Shown here piece after piece: positions 36,056 through 45,284 of a DNA stretch of 64,000 bases. This stretch comes from Planctomycetota bacterium. Lineage in GTDB: Bacteria > Planctomycetota > Planctomycetia > Pirellulales > Lacipirellulaceae. Location: NCBI GenBank assembly GCA_029781135.1, contig JAKOXH010000066.1, forward strand, positions 62,001 through 126,000. Direction: 5' to 3'. The notes below the pieces were generated by a model, which saw only the letters and a list, made by a program, of their open reading frames with translations, was not told where the DNA came from and made no database searches. A program made the position numbers and the translations under genes. Every line of letters begins with the position of its first letter. The first letter of the stretch is position 1.

Positions 36056-37255
36056 TTACCGCGATTCAACAGCGGTGGCTAGGCGAAGTGCGAGGCGGCG
36101 GGCTTGTTGAAATTGGGCGATATCGAGTTGTTCGGCGGCAGTGTGGATATTTCGCTGGCCGCAGCCGAGCGTGACGGTGGGGATGCCGTGGGCGGTGAAC
36201 CAGTTGGCATCGAGGCCGCCGTTCGTGATGCCGAGTTCGGGGTGGAGGCCTTCAGCCTGGAGAGCGGCGGATGCTGCTACGACACATGGTTCCTGGGGCG
36301 AGAGGCGGAAGGAATCGTAGTCGAGGTGGCCGTCGAATTTCACCCGGCCACATTGGCCGGCGGTGTTGTGAACGGCGGCGGCCGCTTCTTTGAATGCCGA
36401 TTCGATTTCGCGGACGATGCGAGCGCGGAACTTCGCGTCGTGACTGCGGGCTTCGGCCCGCAAACGTACATGATCGGTAACGACGTTCGTTGCCTCGCCA
36501 CCTTGGATGACACCTACGTTGCTGGTGCCAGTGTGACCATCGCGCTCGATGAAGCCGTGCCAGCCGTCGATCACGAGGTCGGCGATGGCGAGTGAAGCGA
36601 TGGCGATCGCACTCACGCCTTCTTCTGGCCGATTGCCGGCGTGACTCGCAACACCTTCGATTTCGATCGTCATGCGGTAGCCGCCTGTCGCGCCGATTTT
36701 CAAAATGGCGGGCGAGCCGCCATCGAAGTTGAACGCGAGTTGCGGCTTGCCGAGCTTTGAAACTCGCAGATAACGTGCCCCGAGGAGGCCGGCTTCTTCG
36801 GCAATTGTCCACAGGAACGTAAGCGGTGGATGGGGCAGGTTGCCGCGCAGGATGTCGAGCACCGTGGCGAGCACGACGGCGGCTCCGGCGCGGTCATCGC
36901 CGCCGAGGCCGGTACCTTTGTTGGCACTGACGATGATCTTGCCTTTGCGTACCGGGCGCGAACCAACGCAGATGGGTACCGTGTCTACGTGGGCGGCAAG
37001 CATGCGGCGCGGTCCGCGAACAGTGCCCGGCAGTTTGAGGATCAGGTTGCCGACCTGGCCGCCGAGCGGCGACCGGCGATGGGCGTCGTCGAACGTGAGT
37101 GAATTGGCTGGCACACCGGCAGCAAGGAGTTTGCCGCGGATGAACTCCATGACGGCGGCTTCCTCGCCACTGCGGCCGGGGATGGCCATCATTTCGAGGA
37201 CCATCTCCAAGGCTTCGGCATCGGAAATCGCTTTTGTGGCAGTTCGCTTGGTCAT
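36056..37255 (-). CDS. M20-family metallopeptidase (peptidase T-like)
   Basis: 399 residues. Two-zinc peptidase motifs are in order: LAAHVDTVP (His and Asp), GLGGDDRAGAA (bridging Asp), IAEEAGLLGAR (catalytic Glu and metal Glu), NFDGG and, near the end, NGGLDANWFTAHGIP followed by TLGCGQRNIHT (last metal His). This is the M20 exopeptidase layout, closest to tripeptidase T. A dimerisation lid (about 190-300, with VASHAGNRPEEG) is present. No signal peptide, so it is cytosolic and probably recycles short peptides. The ATG at 37255 is preceded by a weak ggag. Confidence 0.9.
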   Translation of the reverse strand: MTKRTATKAISDAEALEMVLEMMAIPGRSGEEAAVMEFIRGKLLAAGVPANSLTFDDAHRRSPLGGQVGNLILKLPGTVRGPRRMLAAHVDTVPICVGSRPVRKGKIIVSANKGTGLGGDDRAGAAVVLATVLDILRGNLPHPPLTFLWTIAEEAGLLGARYLRVSKLGKPQLAFNFDGGSPAILKIGATGGYRMTIEIEGVASHAGNRPEEGVSAIAIASLAIADLVIDGWHGFIERDGHTGTSNVGVIQGGEATNVVTDHVRLRAEARSHDAKFRARIVREIESAFKEAAAAVHNTAGQCGRVKFDGHLDYDSFRLSPQEPCVVAASAALQAEGLHPELGITNGGLDANWFTAHGIPTVTLGCGQRNIHTAAEQLDIAQFQQARRLALRLATAVESR

Positions 37256-37326
37256 CTTGGACCGGCTCCATTTTTCGCGGTAGACTAAGGTTTGCGAACG
37301 CCATTGTAAAGTAATGATCAGTCCGC

Positions 37327-37404
37327 CGATGACGCAGATGACCGCAGATGTGGGAAATACCTGAATTTACATTGACCCCATCTGCGCTAATCTGCGACAT
37401 CTAC
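37327..37404. repeat. CATCTGCG inverted repeat
   Basis: The left part gatgacgcagatgaccgcag and the right part catctgcgctaatctgcgac can pair. It lies in the divergent gap between the peptidase and the amidotransferase gene. Confidence 0.65.
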
Positions 37405-37464
37405 GGACGAGAAATATGATTGCCATTGGTTCGATTCCGATCTAATCACTGTTTCGACTCTGCC

Positions 37465-38046
37465 GTGATCCTGCTCATCGATAACTACGACTCGTTCACG
37501 TACAACCTCGTGCAGCGATTGGGTGAGATTGATTCCTCGCTGGAGATTCAAGTTCATCGTAACGATCAAATTACGGTGGACGAAATTTTGGAGCGGAAGC
37601 CCGCGCGGGTAATTATTTCGCCTGGGCCGTGCACACCGAGTGAGGCGGGGATTTCGGTCGAGTGCTGCCAGCGGTTAAAAGGACGTATGCCGCTGTTGGG
37701 CGTGTGCCTGGGGCATCAGTCGATGGGCCAGGCGTTTGGCGGCACGATCGTGCGGGCCAAGAATCTCATGCACGGCAAGACCGACATGATCCATCACGAT
37801 GGCCAGCGGCTGTTCAAGGGTTTGGAGAACCCGTTTCAGGCGACGCGGTATCATAGTCTGGTGATTCAGCCGGATACGCTCTCGAAAGAGTTTGAAATCA
37901 CGGCGTGGGCTGAAGAGTCGGGCGGCTATCGCGAGATCATGGGGATCGCCCACCGCGAGTACCCGATGTTCGGCCTGCAATTTCACCCAGAAAGTTTTTT
38001 GACGCATTCGGGATATCACATATTGCGGGCGTTTCTGGCGGCGTAG
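37465..38046 (+). CDS. Anthranilate / aminodeoxychorismate synthase glutamine amidotransferase
   Basis: 193 residues from GTG 37465, giving the family N-terminus ILLIDNYDSFTYNLVQ; the open frame begins at 37420 but those residues do not fit. It releases ammonia from glutamine for anthranilate or 4-amino-4-deoxychorismate synthesis. The class I triad is visible: Cys in GVCLGHQS and His plus Glu in FHPES. The oxyanion motif ISPGPCTPSEAG is also there. It is a stand-alone TrpG/PabA type; the large subunit is not nearby, so it may serve both pathways. Confidence 0.93.
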   Translation: MILLIDNYDSFTYNLVQRLGEIDSSLEIQVHRNDQITVDEILERKPARVIISPGPCTPSEAGISVECCQRLKGRMPLLGVCLGHQSMGQAFGGTIVRAKNLMHGKTDMIHHDGQRLFKGLENPFQATRYHSLVIQPDTLSKEFEITAWAEESGGYREIMGIAHREYPMFGLQFHPESFLTHSGYHILRAFLAA

Positions 38047-38051
38047 ATTTT

Positions 38052-38208
38052 TTCACCGCGGAGGACACGGAGTGCTTGGAGGAAGAGATTTCAGATTGAT
38101 GATTTAAGATTTACGATTTGGAAGATCGCCGAAGATGGACCTTAAAACGTCAATCGTCAAATCACAAATCACAAATCTGCCTCTGTGAACTCTGTTTCCT
38201 CTGTGGTT
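38052..38208. repeat. Nested inverted repeats before moeA
   Basis: Outer arms: ttcaccgcggaggacacgga on the left and tttcctctgtggtt on the right (ending about 38208), diverged. Inner arms: cagattgatgatttaagatt (38092 on) and aaatcacaaatcacaaatct (ending about 38178). They occupy almost the whole gap upstream of moeA. Confidence 0.7.
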
Positions 38209-38215
38209 GGTACAC

Positions 38216-39421
38216 ATGCTCACTGTTGAAGAAGCACTGGAGTTGGTGAAGAGCCGATGTGGGCCATTGCCGGCGCGGCGGGTGCCGCTGGGCGAGGCGG
38301 CGGGGCTGCGGTTGGCGGAGGATATTGCGAGCGACATCGACTCGCCGCCGCACGATAAGGCGATGATGGATGGCTACGCGGTGCGAAGTGCCGATCGCGA
38401 AAAGGAACGCCGAATTCTCGAGGAGATTGCGGCCGGTGCTGTGCCGCATTTCGCCCTGACGCCGGGAACGGCCTCACGCATCATGACCGGGGCACCGCTG
38501 CCGGAAGGGGCCGACGCGATCGTGCCGGTTGAGAAGACGGAGCTCATCGACGCAACCACGGTGCGCCTCGAGCAAGTCGATCCGGCGCGCGGTCAGAACG
38601 TGCTTTATCGCGGCTCTTCCATGCGCGAGCGCGATGTTGTCGTTCAGCGCGGCGCGGTTGTGCGGCCAATCGAAATCGCCATTCTGGCTGAAACTGGCCA
38701 TGGTGCCGTTGCCGTAGTTCCGCGACCGCGGATGGCTGTGCTGCCGACTGGAAATGAACTCGTGGCCGTCACTGAGCGACCGGGACCGGGACAGATTCGC
38801 AACAGCAATGGCCCGATGCTGGTCGCCCTGGGTCGCCGCGCAGGAGCGGAGACTACTGATCTTGAAGTGGCCCGCGACTCGTATGAGCACCTCACGCAGC
38901 GGATCGTCGAAGGGCTGACGCATGACATCCTCGTGCTGAGCGGCGGCGTGTCGGCCGGCACGTTTGACCTGGTGCCGCAAGTGTTGGCCGAGCAGGGCGT
39001 CGAGCAAGTGTTTCACAAGATCGCACTGAAGCCGGGCAAACCGCTGTGGTTCGGCATCAAGCGTGGCGAGGCGACCAACCGCACGACACTCGTGTTCGGC
39101 CTGCCGGGCAACCCGGTGAGTAGTTTGGTGTGTTTTGAACTATTTGTGCGGCCGGCAATTGCCGCGCTAGCGGGACATGGTTTTGTCCAACTGGAATCGT
39201 TTCGCGCCAAACTCGTTAGCGATTACGAGTACAAGGGCGACCGGGCAGCTTGCCTGCCGGCGCGGGTCCGTCATCTGCCAGCGGAAACTGACGTGGAGAT
39301 TCTGCCGTGGGCCGGGTCGGCCGATTTGGCCACGCTAACGGGCGCAAATGGCCTCGTCCGCCTGCCCGCTGAAAGGCGGCGATTTTCGACCGGCAGCGAA
39401 CTGGAAGTGCTGCCGATTTAG
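38216..39421 (+). CDS. moeA: Molybdopterin molybdotransferase MoeA
   Basis: 401 residues from ATG 38216. MoeA inserts molybdate into adenylated molybdopterin. Domains in order: the N-terminal VEEALELVKSR and ASDIDSPPHDKAMMDGYAVR segment, then ITGAP-like RIMTGAPLPEGADAIVPVE, the MoCF domain with LPTGNELVAV and LSGGVSAGTFDLVPQVL, and GLPGNPVSSLVCFELFVRPA; the C-terminal beta domain follows. Length is normal. No other mo- genes are near; this is probably a single moeA copy. Confidence 0.95.
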   Translation: MLTVEEALELVKSRCGPLPARRVPLGEAAGLRLAEDIASDIDSPPHDKAMMDGYAVRSADREKERRILEEIAAGAVPHFALTPGTASRIMTGAPLPEGADAIVPVEKTELIDATTVRLEQVDPARGQNVLYRGSSMRERDVVVQRGAVVRPIEIAILAETGHGAVAVVPRPRMAVLPTGNELVAVTERPGPGQIRNSNGPMLVALGRRAGAETTDLEVARDSYEHLTQRIVEGLTHDILVLSGGVSAGTFDLVPQVLAEQGVEQVFHKIALKPGKPLWFGIKRGEATNRTTLVFGLPGNPVSSLVCFELFVRPAIAALAGHGFVQLESFRAKLVSDYEYKGDRAACLPARVRHLPAETDVEILPWAGSADLATLTGANGLVRLPAERRRFSTGSELEVLPI

Positions 39422-39821
39422 CTAGATTTGGTGGTTGGCCAGCGCGTTTTGGGCTGGCGAAAGGGAACCGTCAGAGCCAGCCAACAGGGGGCCTTAACAG
39501 CGCCAATTCGCGTGGCTTTGACTGCCCAAATTCAGGCGGATAGTGGCTCGAAACCGGCAAATTTGGCGGCACTTTGCTAGTTTGCGAAATTGTTGCAATC
39601 TGCGCAGTATTCAGCGAAAATAGAGGTTACCGGAACATCTAAGCGTGCGGCATCCGTCTAAGTACGGCGTGAGTCTGCGCGCCTTCCCATTACATTACCT
39701 CCCGATTTTGGAATCGCCAACGGTTCAACGATCTGAGTGCCACGCAGCGGCGACGGCCCATGGCGCAGCGAGATTATCGGCGAGGCAACCGAGACGTTCA
39801 TCAAAAGCAGAGGGGAAGATC
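39422..39821. other. Intergenic region upstream of the PEP-CTERM/dockerin gene
   Basis: About 400 bases without a gene; an open frame from 39645 joins the next gene, but its residues lack a signal peptide. The sequence ttggcggcactttgct at 39564-39579 resembles a sigma54 promoter but has one base less than the required spacing, so it is only a weak candidate. Confidence 0.4.
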
Positions 39822-42452
39822 ATGCGTTTTCATAATTTGCTTGCCAAACACTGTCCGCCGTTCGTCGATGAACATCGCGCCGTTTGTCGCTTGGTGTCGG
39901 CGCGGTATATCTTGGCGGTGGCGGCGCTCCTGAGCTCCTTCACACTGGGCCCTCATGTTCTGGCGAGTGTGCTGAGCACCGGCAATGTACTTCCGGCCGA
40001 TAATCCATTTTCGCCCAACGTAAACGAAGGCTTACCGACGGACGGAAACTTCATCAATCCGTTTGAATTGCCACAGTTTCCACCCGTTCCGACCGGATTA
40101 CCCTATCAAACGTACTTCGAGGGTCGTCATTCGGATGGCGCCGATCCAAATTCTCAGGCCGATGACACCAATATCAACTTCGACGTGCAAGTCGGTGTGA
40201 GTAGCTTTGGTTCGTTGTTGATTTCCGGCGAATCGGCGTTGCGAGATCAGAATTTGATCATTGGCGACAGTACGACGGTGGCCAATGTCACTCGCTACGG
40301 AACGGGGGTTGTGCGAATTACGGGATACGGCTCGCTGTACAACAACGATCCGACGATCTTACCTGCCCAAGCAGAACAAGCGATTGCGGATGGTCTGAAT
40401 TTTCATAGTGTGGTTCCACGAGCCATTGATGTTGGATTCGATTTATACGTGGGCCGAAATGGCGGCAGTGGTACGCTGGAAATTAGTGCCGGCGCCCGAG
40501 CCGAGATTCAAGATGCGGTCGTGGTTGGCTATACACCGGGGGCAACCGGAAGCATCGTTGTGGACGGTTTTGACTCGTTCTTGGGGAGTGGCGGGTTTGC
40601 CGCAACCAGCAGTGGCGGTGGTGGTGGGACGCGACCGACTCCCGATGAAATCCATCAGATGCTGATTGGCCCCTTGGGCGTTGGTACCATGACCGTAACG
40701 AACGGCGCCACGGTGAGCAGTTTTGGGCCCGCTCAAGGTGGCAACAACGGCCAGACGTTCGTACCCTTCGGTGCCGTAATCGGCAGCGACCCTTCGGAGA
40801 TGAATGCGAACCAGCCCCTTTCGGGCGGCGTGGGGACAGTCACGATCGAGGGGAGTTCACCACCGGGCGGCAGCGGCGTATCGAAATGGATTATTGGAGG
40901 CTCACTTCAGGTTGGCGGTTTTAGTCTCCGCGATGCCACGAACCCGCCGGGGAGTTTGACGTTCGATCCGGAGGGCGATCAACTGCGGTACAGCAATGCC
41001 GTCGGCCGGGGCACGCTCAACGTGGAAGACGGGGGCCTGGTCAACGTCGTCAGTACGGATACGGACACGGCGAATCCACAGCCATTGTATTTCGTCATTG
41101 GTAAGTTCGGCCGGGTTAATATGAACGGCGGCTCGATCAATGTGGGCGGGGCGCTCAACGGCACCGACCCAAACCAGGGGCGCGATCGCACGATTCGCAT
41201 GATCAATGATGGCGTTATATCGGGTAGTGGAACGATCACGACCGGCACCTTCTTGAATCGGTATACGGGAGAAGTGCGAGTCGATGCTGGCCAGAAATTG
41301 ATCATTGATGCCGCGACCGATTTCCGCAATCCCGACCCCGTGGAACCGAGACCGCTGACGAATTACGGACGGGTGACGGTGTACGGCACGGTGGATTCGC
41401 GGGCGGAGGTGGAATTCACGCGTTTTTCGTCGCCGGCGACGACCTCGGCGCCGACGGTGCCCGACGACCAGCCGTTTTACAATGTGTCGTTGCCGTTAAC
41501 ATCGCCGATTCAGTCTCCCTCGTTTCACGGGGGGCTAATCTCGGCCCAGTACGCTACGTTGCGATTTCGGTCGGGAGTTCAGAACCGCGGCGTCATGGCG
41601 TTTAACGCCGGCGAGAACATCATTTCGGGACGGGTAGACAATGTCGCGGACGCCAATAACAACGGCCGCTTCATTGTCTCTCCGAATACAACGGTCACGG
41701 TGGAAGACGATTTTGCCTCGGGTGGTCTGGTCAGCGCCACGCCCGTCGATTTCCCCATCCTGACGCTGCGCGAAGGCAGCCAGCTGAACGTGTTGAACCA
41801 CAACAGTTTTACGCTGGAGGGTCACTTCGACATGGAGTTGAGTCACACCAACCCGGCGAAAATTGAAGTCGCTGGCAATGTCGGGTTGAACGCGAATCTC
41901 TACGTTTCGTTCGACAACGACACGCTGGGCTCGCTGAAGCACGGGGATGCCTTCGAGTTGCTTTACTTTGCTGGCTTCATCGGCGGCGTCAATAATACTG
42001 ACCCCGCGCATCTGACGCCGGATTTGACGACCAACCCGGTTCTCAATGTCGTCCTTGATCCGACGATCGCAATTCTCCATCCGAACTTGGACCTGTTTGC
42101 CGTGCGGATCTTGCAGTCGTACTATCTGCTGGCGCTCGATCCGTCGATGGTCGGCTCCTCCGGTGCGAAGGGGCCCGACTTCAACGGTGACGGCGTGATT
42201 AATGCAGCCGATTTGGCAATTTGGCAGGCAAATGTCGGATGTGAGTCGGGCTGTTCCGTGCTGCAGGGCGATGCGGATGGCGACGGCGACGTCGATGGCG
42301 ACGACTTCTTGTTCTGGCAGCGAAACGTCGGCAAACCAATGCCGTGGACTGGTTCGGGCAGCGCGGCCGCGGTTCCCGAGCCGGCGACGCTGGTGCTGCT
42401 AGCTGTGGGATTGATGGCGCTGCCGGCAGGGCGGCGTCGCTTGGCGAGCTGA
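39822..42452 (+). CDS. Large PEP-CTERM beta-helix protein with dockerin-like tail
   Basis: 876 residues from ATG 39822, with gaggggaag as ribosome site. The N-terminus ends in a signal peptide-like stretch (YILAVAALLSSFTLGPHVLA). The long middle part has repeated beta-strand units such as GTLEISAGARAEIQDAVVVG, GVGTMTVTNGATVSS and GRGTLNVEDGGLVNVV, as in autotransporter/pectate-lyase-like beta-helices. Near the end a dockerin type I-like pair of calcium loops appears: DFNGDGVINAADLAIWQ and DADGDGDVDGDDFLFWQ. The end is a PEP-CTERM signal (VPEPATLVLLAVGLMALPA plus GRRRLAS). Probably a surface-displayed protein that could bind a cohesin-like partner. Confidence 0.87.
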   Translation: MRFHNLLAKHCPPFVDEHRAVCRLVSARYILAVAALLSSFTLGPHVLASVLSTGNVLPADNPFSPNVNEGLPTDGNFINPFELPQFPPVPTGLPYQTYFEGRHSDGADPNSQADDTNINFDVQVGVSSFGSLLISGESALRDQNLIIGDSTTVANVTRYGTGVVRITGYGSLYNNDPTILPAQAEQAIADGLNFHSVVPRAIDVGFDLYVGRNGGSGTLEISAGARAEIQDAVVVGYTPGATGSIVVDGFDSFLGSGGFAATSSGGGGGTRPTPDEIHQMLIGPLGVGTMTVTNGATVSSFGPAQGGNNGQTFVPFGAVIGSDPSEMNANQPLSGGVGTVTIEGSSPPGGSGVSKWIIGGSLQVGGFSLRDATNPPGSLTFDPEGDQLRYSNAVGRGTLNVEDGGLVNVVSTDTDTANPQPLYFVIGKFGRVNMNGGSINVGGALNGTDPNQGRDRTIRMINDGVISGSGTITTGTFLNRYTGEVRVDAGQKLIIDAATDFRNPDPVEPRPLTNYGRVTVYGTVDSRAEVEFTRFSSPATTSAPTVPDDQPFYNVSLPLTSPIQSPSFHGGLISAQYATLRFRSGVQNRGVMAFNAGENIISGRVDNVADANNNGRFIVSPNTTVTVEDDFASGGLVSATPVDFPILTLREGSQLNVLNHNSFTLEGHFDMELSHTNPAKIEVAGNVGLNANLYVSFDNDTLGSLKHGDAFELLYFAGFIGGVNNTDPAHLTPDLTTNPVLNVVLDPTIAILHPNLDLFAVRILQSYYLLALDPSMVGSSGAKGPDFNGDGVINAADLAIWQANVGCESGCSVLQGDADGDGDVDGDDFLFWQRNVGKPMPWTGSGSAAAVPEPATLVLLAVGLMALPAGRRRLAS

Positions 42453-42596
42453 CAGTTGTGTATGCCCGATAGTTGCTGCTAAGTGGCGATTTGCCCGCAA
42501 GTTTTCCGGCTAACTTTGACGATTACGTAGGCCGTAACGCGCAGATATCTCCAGGCTGCGCATTGCTGGTCGTCGCGCCCACGACAGGGAGGTCGT

Positions 42597-43340
42597 ATGC
42601 GTTTGCAATCAATCATGGTTGTTGGAGTCGTCCCGGGGCTTACCGTCTTGCTGGGCTGGCAAGCGAGCACGTGTGCTCAAGAACGCGCGGCGAACCCAGC
42701 AGCGGCGTTTGCCGCAACCGCCGAGGCATCCCCCGGACCAAGCAGCGAAGCTGGCAGTTGGGGCGAGTCGGAGTTGAAATTCGAGCTCGCACCGACTGCC
42801 ACGGCCGCAACGCCGACCCACCCGAGCACGACCCAGCGACGATTCCCGGTGAAGCCCGCCAGCTTCGACGCACCCGCCGCGACCAAGCCTCTCGTGCCAG
42901 CCACGAACGTCCGCTCCAAGTCGGTCGTGGGCATTTATACGAATCCCTCCGCGGCAGCCACGCTGAGCAAGATACCCCGGCCGGCGCCTATACAACAATC
43001 ATCGGCCGCATCGCCGGCTGCTCAGGCGGCGCGCGTCCGCGGCAAGCCGTTTCAAACGGTTGAAGCTGGTCCGACCGTGAGCCCGTACCTGAATCTCTAC
43101 CGAAACGACACGAACACGAACATGATGTCAAATTACTATGCGTTCGTGCGTCCGCAACTGGATCAGATCGAGGCGAATCGTAAGCAAGCCGCCGATATGC
43201 AGCGATTGCGTGCTCAAGTGCAGAATTCCCAGCCAGCTGGCGGCACGCAACCCGTTACGTATGGTACGAACGATACCGGCCCAGCCCCCGTGGCGCGATT
43301 CGGCGATACGGCACAATTCTATCAGCGGACGCGCCGGTAG
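42597..43340 (+). CDS. Exported hypothetical protein
   Basis: 247 residues from ATG 42597, preceded by agggagg. A signal peptide (VGVVPGLTVLLGWQASTCAQ) is followed by a low-complexity Ala/Pro/Thr-rich stretch (ATAATPTHPSTTQ) and a conserved-looking C-terminal half: VSPYLNLYRNDTNTNMMSNY, AFVRPQLDQIEANRKQAADM. The last part may form a short coiled coil. This pattern of NLYRN followed by a coiled-coil region recurs in planctomycete exported proteins, but the function is unknown. It is probably a periplasmic or surface protein. Confidence 0.7.
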   Translation: MRLQSIMVVGVVPGLTVLLGWQASTCAQERAANPAAAFAATAEASPGPSSEAGSWGESELKFELAPTATAATPTHPSTTQRRFPVKPASFDAPAATKPLVPATNVRSKSVVGIYTNPSAAATLSKIPRPAPIQQSSAASPAAQAARVRGKPFQTVEAGPTVSPYLNLYRNDTNTNMMSNYYAFVRPQLDQIEANRKQAADMQRLRAQVQNSQPAGGTQPVTYGTNDTGPAPVARFGDTAQFYQRTRR

Positions 43341-43348
43341 AGACAGCG

Positions 43349-43408
43349 GTAGGATGGGCACTGCCCACCATATCCTGCAGTATCGATGGTGGGCGGTGCC
43401 CACCCTAC
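43349..43408. repeat. GTAGGGTGGGC palindromic repeat, copy E
   Basis: Left arm gtaggatgggcactgcccac, right arm gtgggcggtgcccaccctac. It directly adjoins the MITE-like element at 43416. Confidence 0.85.
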
Positions 43409-43415
43409 ATGTCGC

Positions 43416-43572
43416 CAGGGCCGATCACTTTTTCAATTTGGCCAAGCTGTGTGGGAGGCGTCTCCGACGCCGATGTCGCGCGAACTTCGAGAACGGTCTG
43501 AAGTACGACGCCCCATCGGGGTCGGAGACCCCTCCCACAAGTTTATCTAACTTCAACAATTGATCGGCCCTG
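43416..43572. mobile_element. MITE-like palindromic element, copy 2 (157 bp)
   Basis: Ends cagggccgatca and tgatcggccctg are perfect 12-base inverted repeats. The interior hairpin carries gtgggaggcgtctccgac and gtcggagacccctcccac. Flanking 10-mers tacatgtcgc (43406-43415) and tacatgttgc (43573-43582) match at 9 of 10 bases. Same length as copy 3 and about as divergent from copy 1 as copy 3 is. Confidence 0.9.
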
Positions 43573-43662
43573 TACATGTTGCGACGCCGCGCTGCAAATA
43601 CTCCTTGCATCGAGTAGACTATCGTGACGAGCGATCGTCGTGACTCGTAGAAGGAGTGTGTC

Positions 43663-44280
43663 ATGCGAAACTCTTTTCGCCCTTTGTTGCCGTCGAAAGC
43701 TTGGTTGGCGGTTACCGCCGCTTTGCTAATCCTGGTTCCAGATTCGGAGTTTAGATCGGCTTACGCCGATGAGGAACCGACGGCAGTCAATCGCTCAAGT
43801 GGTGACGCCAAGCAGCAGGCCGAGCGCGAGGAGGCATTTGCCAAGCTGCTCAGCGGGGCGACGCTGGAGGGCAGCTTCACGCAGACTGGCCCTGGTGGCG
43901 ACCCGAAAAAACTCGATCGCGAAAAATACACGCTGGGCGAAGTGAAAAAGGTGGCCGGCAATGTGTGGCTGTTTCCGGCCAGGATTGAGTACGGCGGCAA
44001 GGACGTGACGCTGCCGATCATGCTGCCCGTGCATTGGGCGGGCGATACGCCGGTCGTCGTGGTCGACACGGTCGAGCTGCCCGGCCTCGGCGCCGTTTCA
44101 GCACGCGTGCTGTTTTTTGCGGGTCATTATGCTGGCTATTGGAAGCATGGCGAGCATAGCGGCAACTTGTTTGGCTTGATCCACTCTGTGCCAAGCAAAC
44201 CAGCAGTGGAAACGAAGGCGATTCAGTTCAAGCCATCGTCAGGGAGTAAGCCGGCCGCTCGTGAGCAGCCACCAAAGTAG
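43663..44280 (+). CDS. Exported hypothetical protein
   Basis: 205 residues; ATG 43663 is preceded by gaaggagtgtgtc. A signal peptide (AWLAVTAALLILVPDSEF) is followed by an Asp/Glu/Lys-rich domain with a recognisable beta pattern: GATLEGSFTQTGPGGDPKKL, VAGNVWLFPARIEYGG and LPIMLPVHWAGDTPVVVVD. No catalytic motif was recognised. The gene end overlaps the uppP end on the other strand by 42 bases. Probably periplasmic. Confidence 0.75.
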   Translation: MRNSFRPLLPSKAWLAVTAALLILVPDSEFRSAYADEEPTAVNRSSGDAKQQAEREEAFAKLLSGATLEGSFTQTGPGGDPKKLDREKYTLGEVKKVAGNVWLFPARIEYGGKDVTLPIMLPVHWAGDTPVVVVDTVELPGLGAVSARVLFFAGHYAGYWKHGEHSGNLFGLIHSVPSKPAVETKAIQFKPSSGSKPAAREQPPK

Positions 44281-45087
44281 GGCCGCGAGCAGCAGCCGGT
44301 AAACGATGAATACGTTCATCGTGCGGGTCCGCAGGTAACCGAGCAGCCAAGGAATAGTGGCGTAGCCGACGATCCCGGCGACCACGGTGGCCACGAGAAG
44401 TTTGACGGCGTCTTGTGAGCTACTCAGCAAGTCTTTGCGGGCTTCGAGCAGCTCGAAGACACCGGCGGCGAAGATCGACGGAATCGACAGCAGGAATGAA
44501 AACCGGGCCGCGGCTTCGCGTGTAAGCCCGCGGGTCAAACCGCCCAGAATTGTCGCGCCCGATCGAGATGTCCCGGGCACGAGCGCTGCTGCCTGCGCGC
44601 AGCCAACGACGACCGCATCGGCCCAGCCGACTTGACCGATATCGCGGCCATGAATTCGGGCTGCTTCGCGGCGGCGGACCCACCACTCGGCCGCCGCCAA
44701 CAGCAAGGCCACGCCGGCAAGTGCGGCACTCATTACGTACAATGACCGCAACGCTGTTTTGATCTGATGACGAAACACGAGGCCGACTACGACAATCGGG
44801 AGTGTGCCGAGAGCGATCATCCAGCCCAGCCTGGCGTCGTAGGTCGTTGCCAGCTTGCCGCGGCGGAGATCGGCGAGCATGGCGGTGATCACACGCATGA
44901 TATCGCGCCAAAAATACGAGACCACGGCCACCAGCGTGCCGATTTGAATGACGGCCGTGAACGAGGCTCCGGGATCGGACCAGCCGAACAGCGTCGGCAC
45001 GATCTTCAAATGGGCCGTGCTGCTGACCGGGATGAACTCGGTCAGCCCTTGCACGATCGCCAAGACTATAATTTCAATCCACGACAT
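44239..45087 (-). CDS. uppP: Undecaprenyl-diphosphatase UppP (BacA family)
   Basis: 282 residues, several membrane segments. The two signature motifs are present: GLTEFIPVSSTAHL near residue 15 and PGTSRSGATI near 170, as in the BacA/UppP family. The enzyme dephosphorylates undecaprenyl diphosphate at the cytoplasmic membrane, recycling the lipid carrier for peptidoglycan and polysaccharide synthesis. Length is close to the family norm. Its 3' end overlaps the preceding convergent gene by 42 bases. A role in the polysaccharide cluster 4 kb downstream is possible but not shown. Confidence 0.95.
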   Translation of the reverse strand: MSWIEIIVLAIVQGLTEFIPVSSTAHLKIVPTLFGWSDPGASFTAVIQIGTLVAVVSYFWRDIMRVITAMLADLRRGKLATTYDARLGWMIALGTLPIVVVGLVFRHQIKTALRSLYVMSAALAGVALLLAAAEWWVRRREAARIHGRDIGQVGWADAVVVGCAQAAALVPGTSRSGATILGGLTRGLTREAAARFSFLLSIPSIFAAGVFELLEARKDLLSSSQDAVKLLVATVVAGIVGYATIPWLLGYLRTRTMNVFIVYRLLLAALLWWLLTSGRLTP

Positions 45088-45284
45088 GTAGACCTCGAAA
45101 CGTGTTACGATACAAGCCTAGCTCACATGTTCCATGACGCTGGGTGGCGTGCTCTCGCGTAGCGTGAGCATGGAATTCCCAGAAAAACATGGCCACGTCG
45201 GAGTACCTCCGAGGCCATGCCACCCCGCCGGCTCGATCCCAGCCACCCCATCATAACTTCAAAGGCCCCTCAATTCCTGATCCG

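Noticed and set aside
35917-36069. Longer LepA N-terminus
   Set aside because: The added residues come from a repeat (35961-35990) and do not match the family; the real start is at 35916.
39564-39579. Sigma54 promoter before the dockerin-type PEP-CTERM gene
   Set aside because: The GG and GC are only nine bases apart, one short of the required spacing, so it is reported only as a weak candidate.
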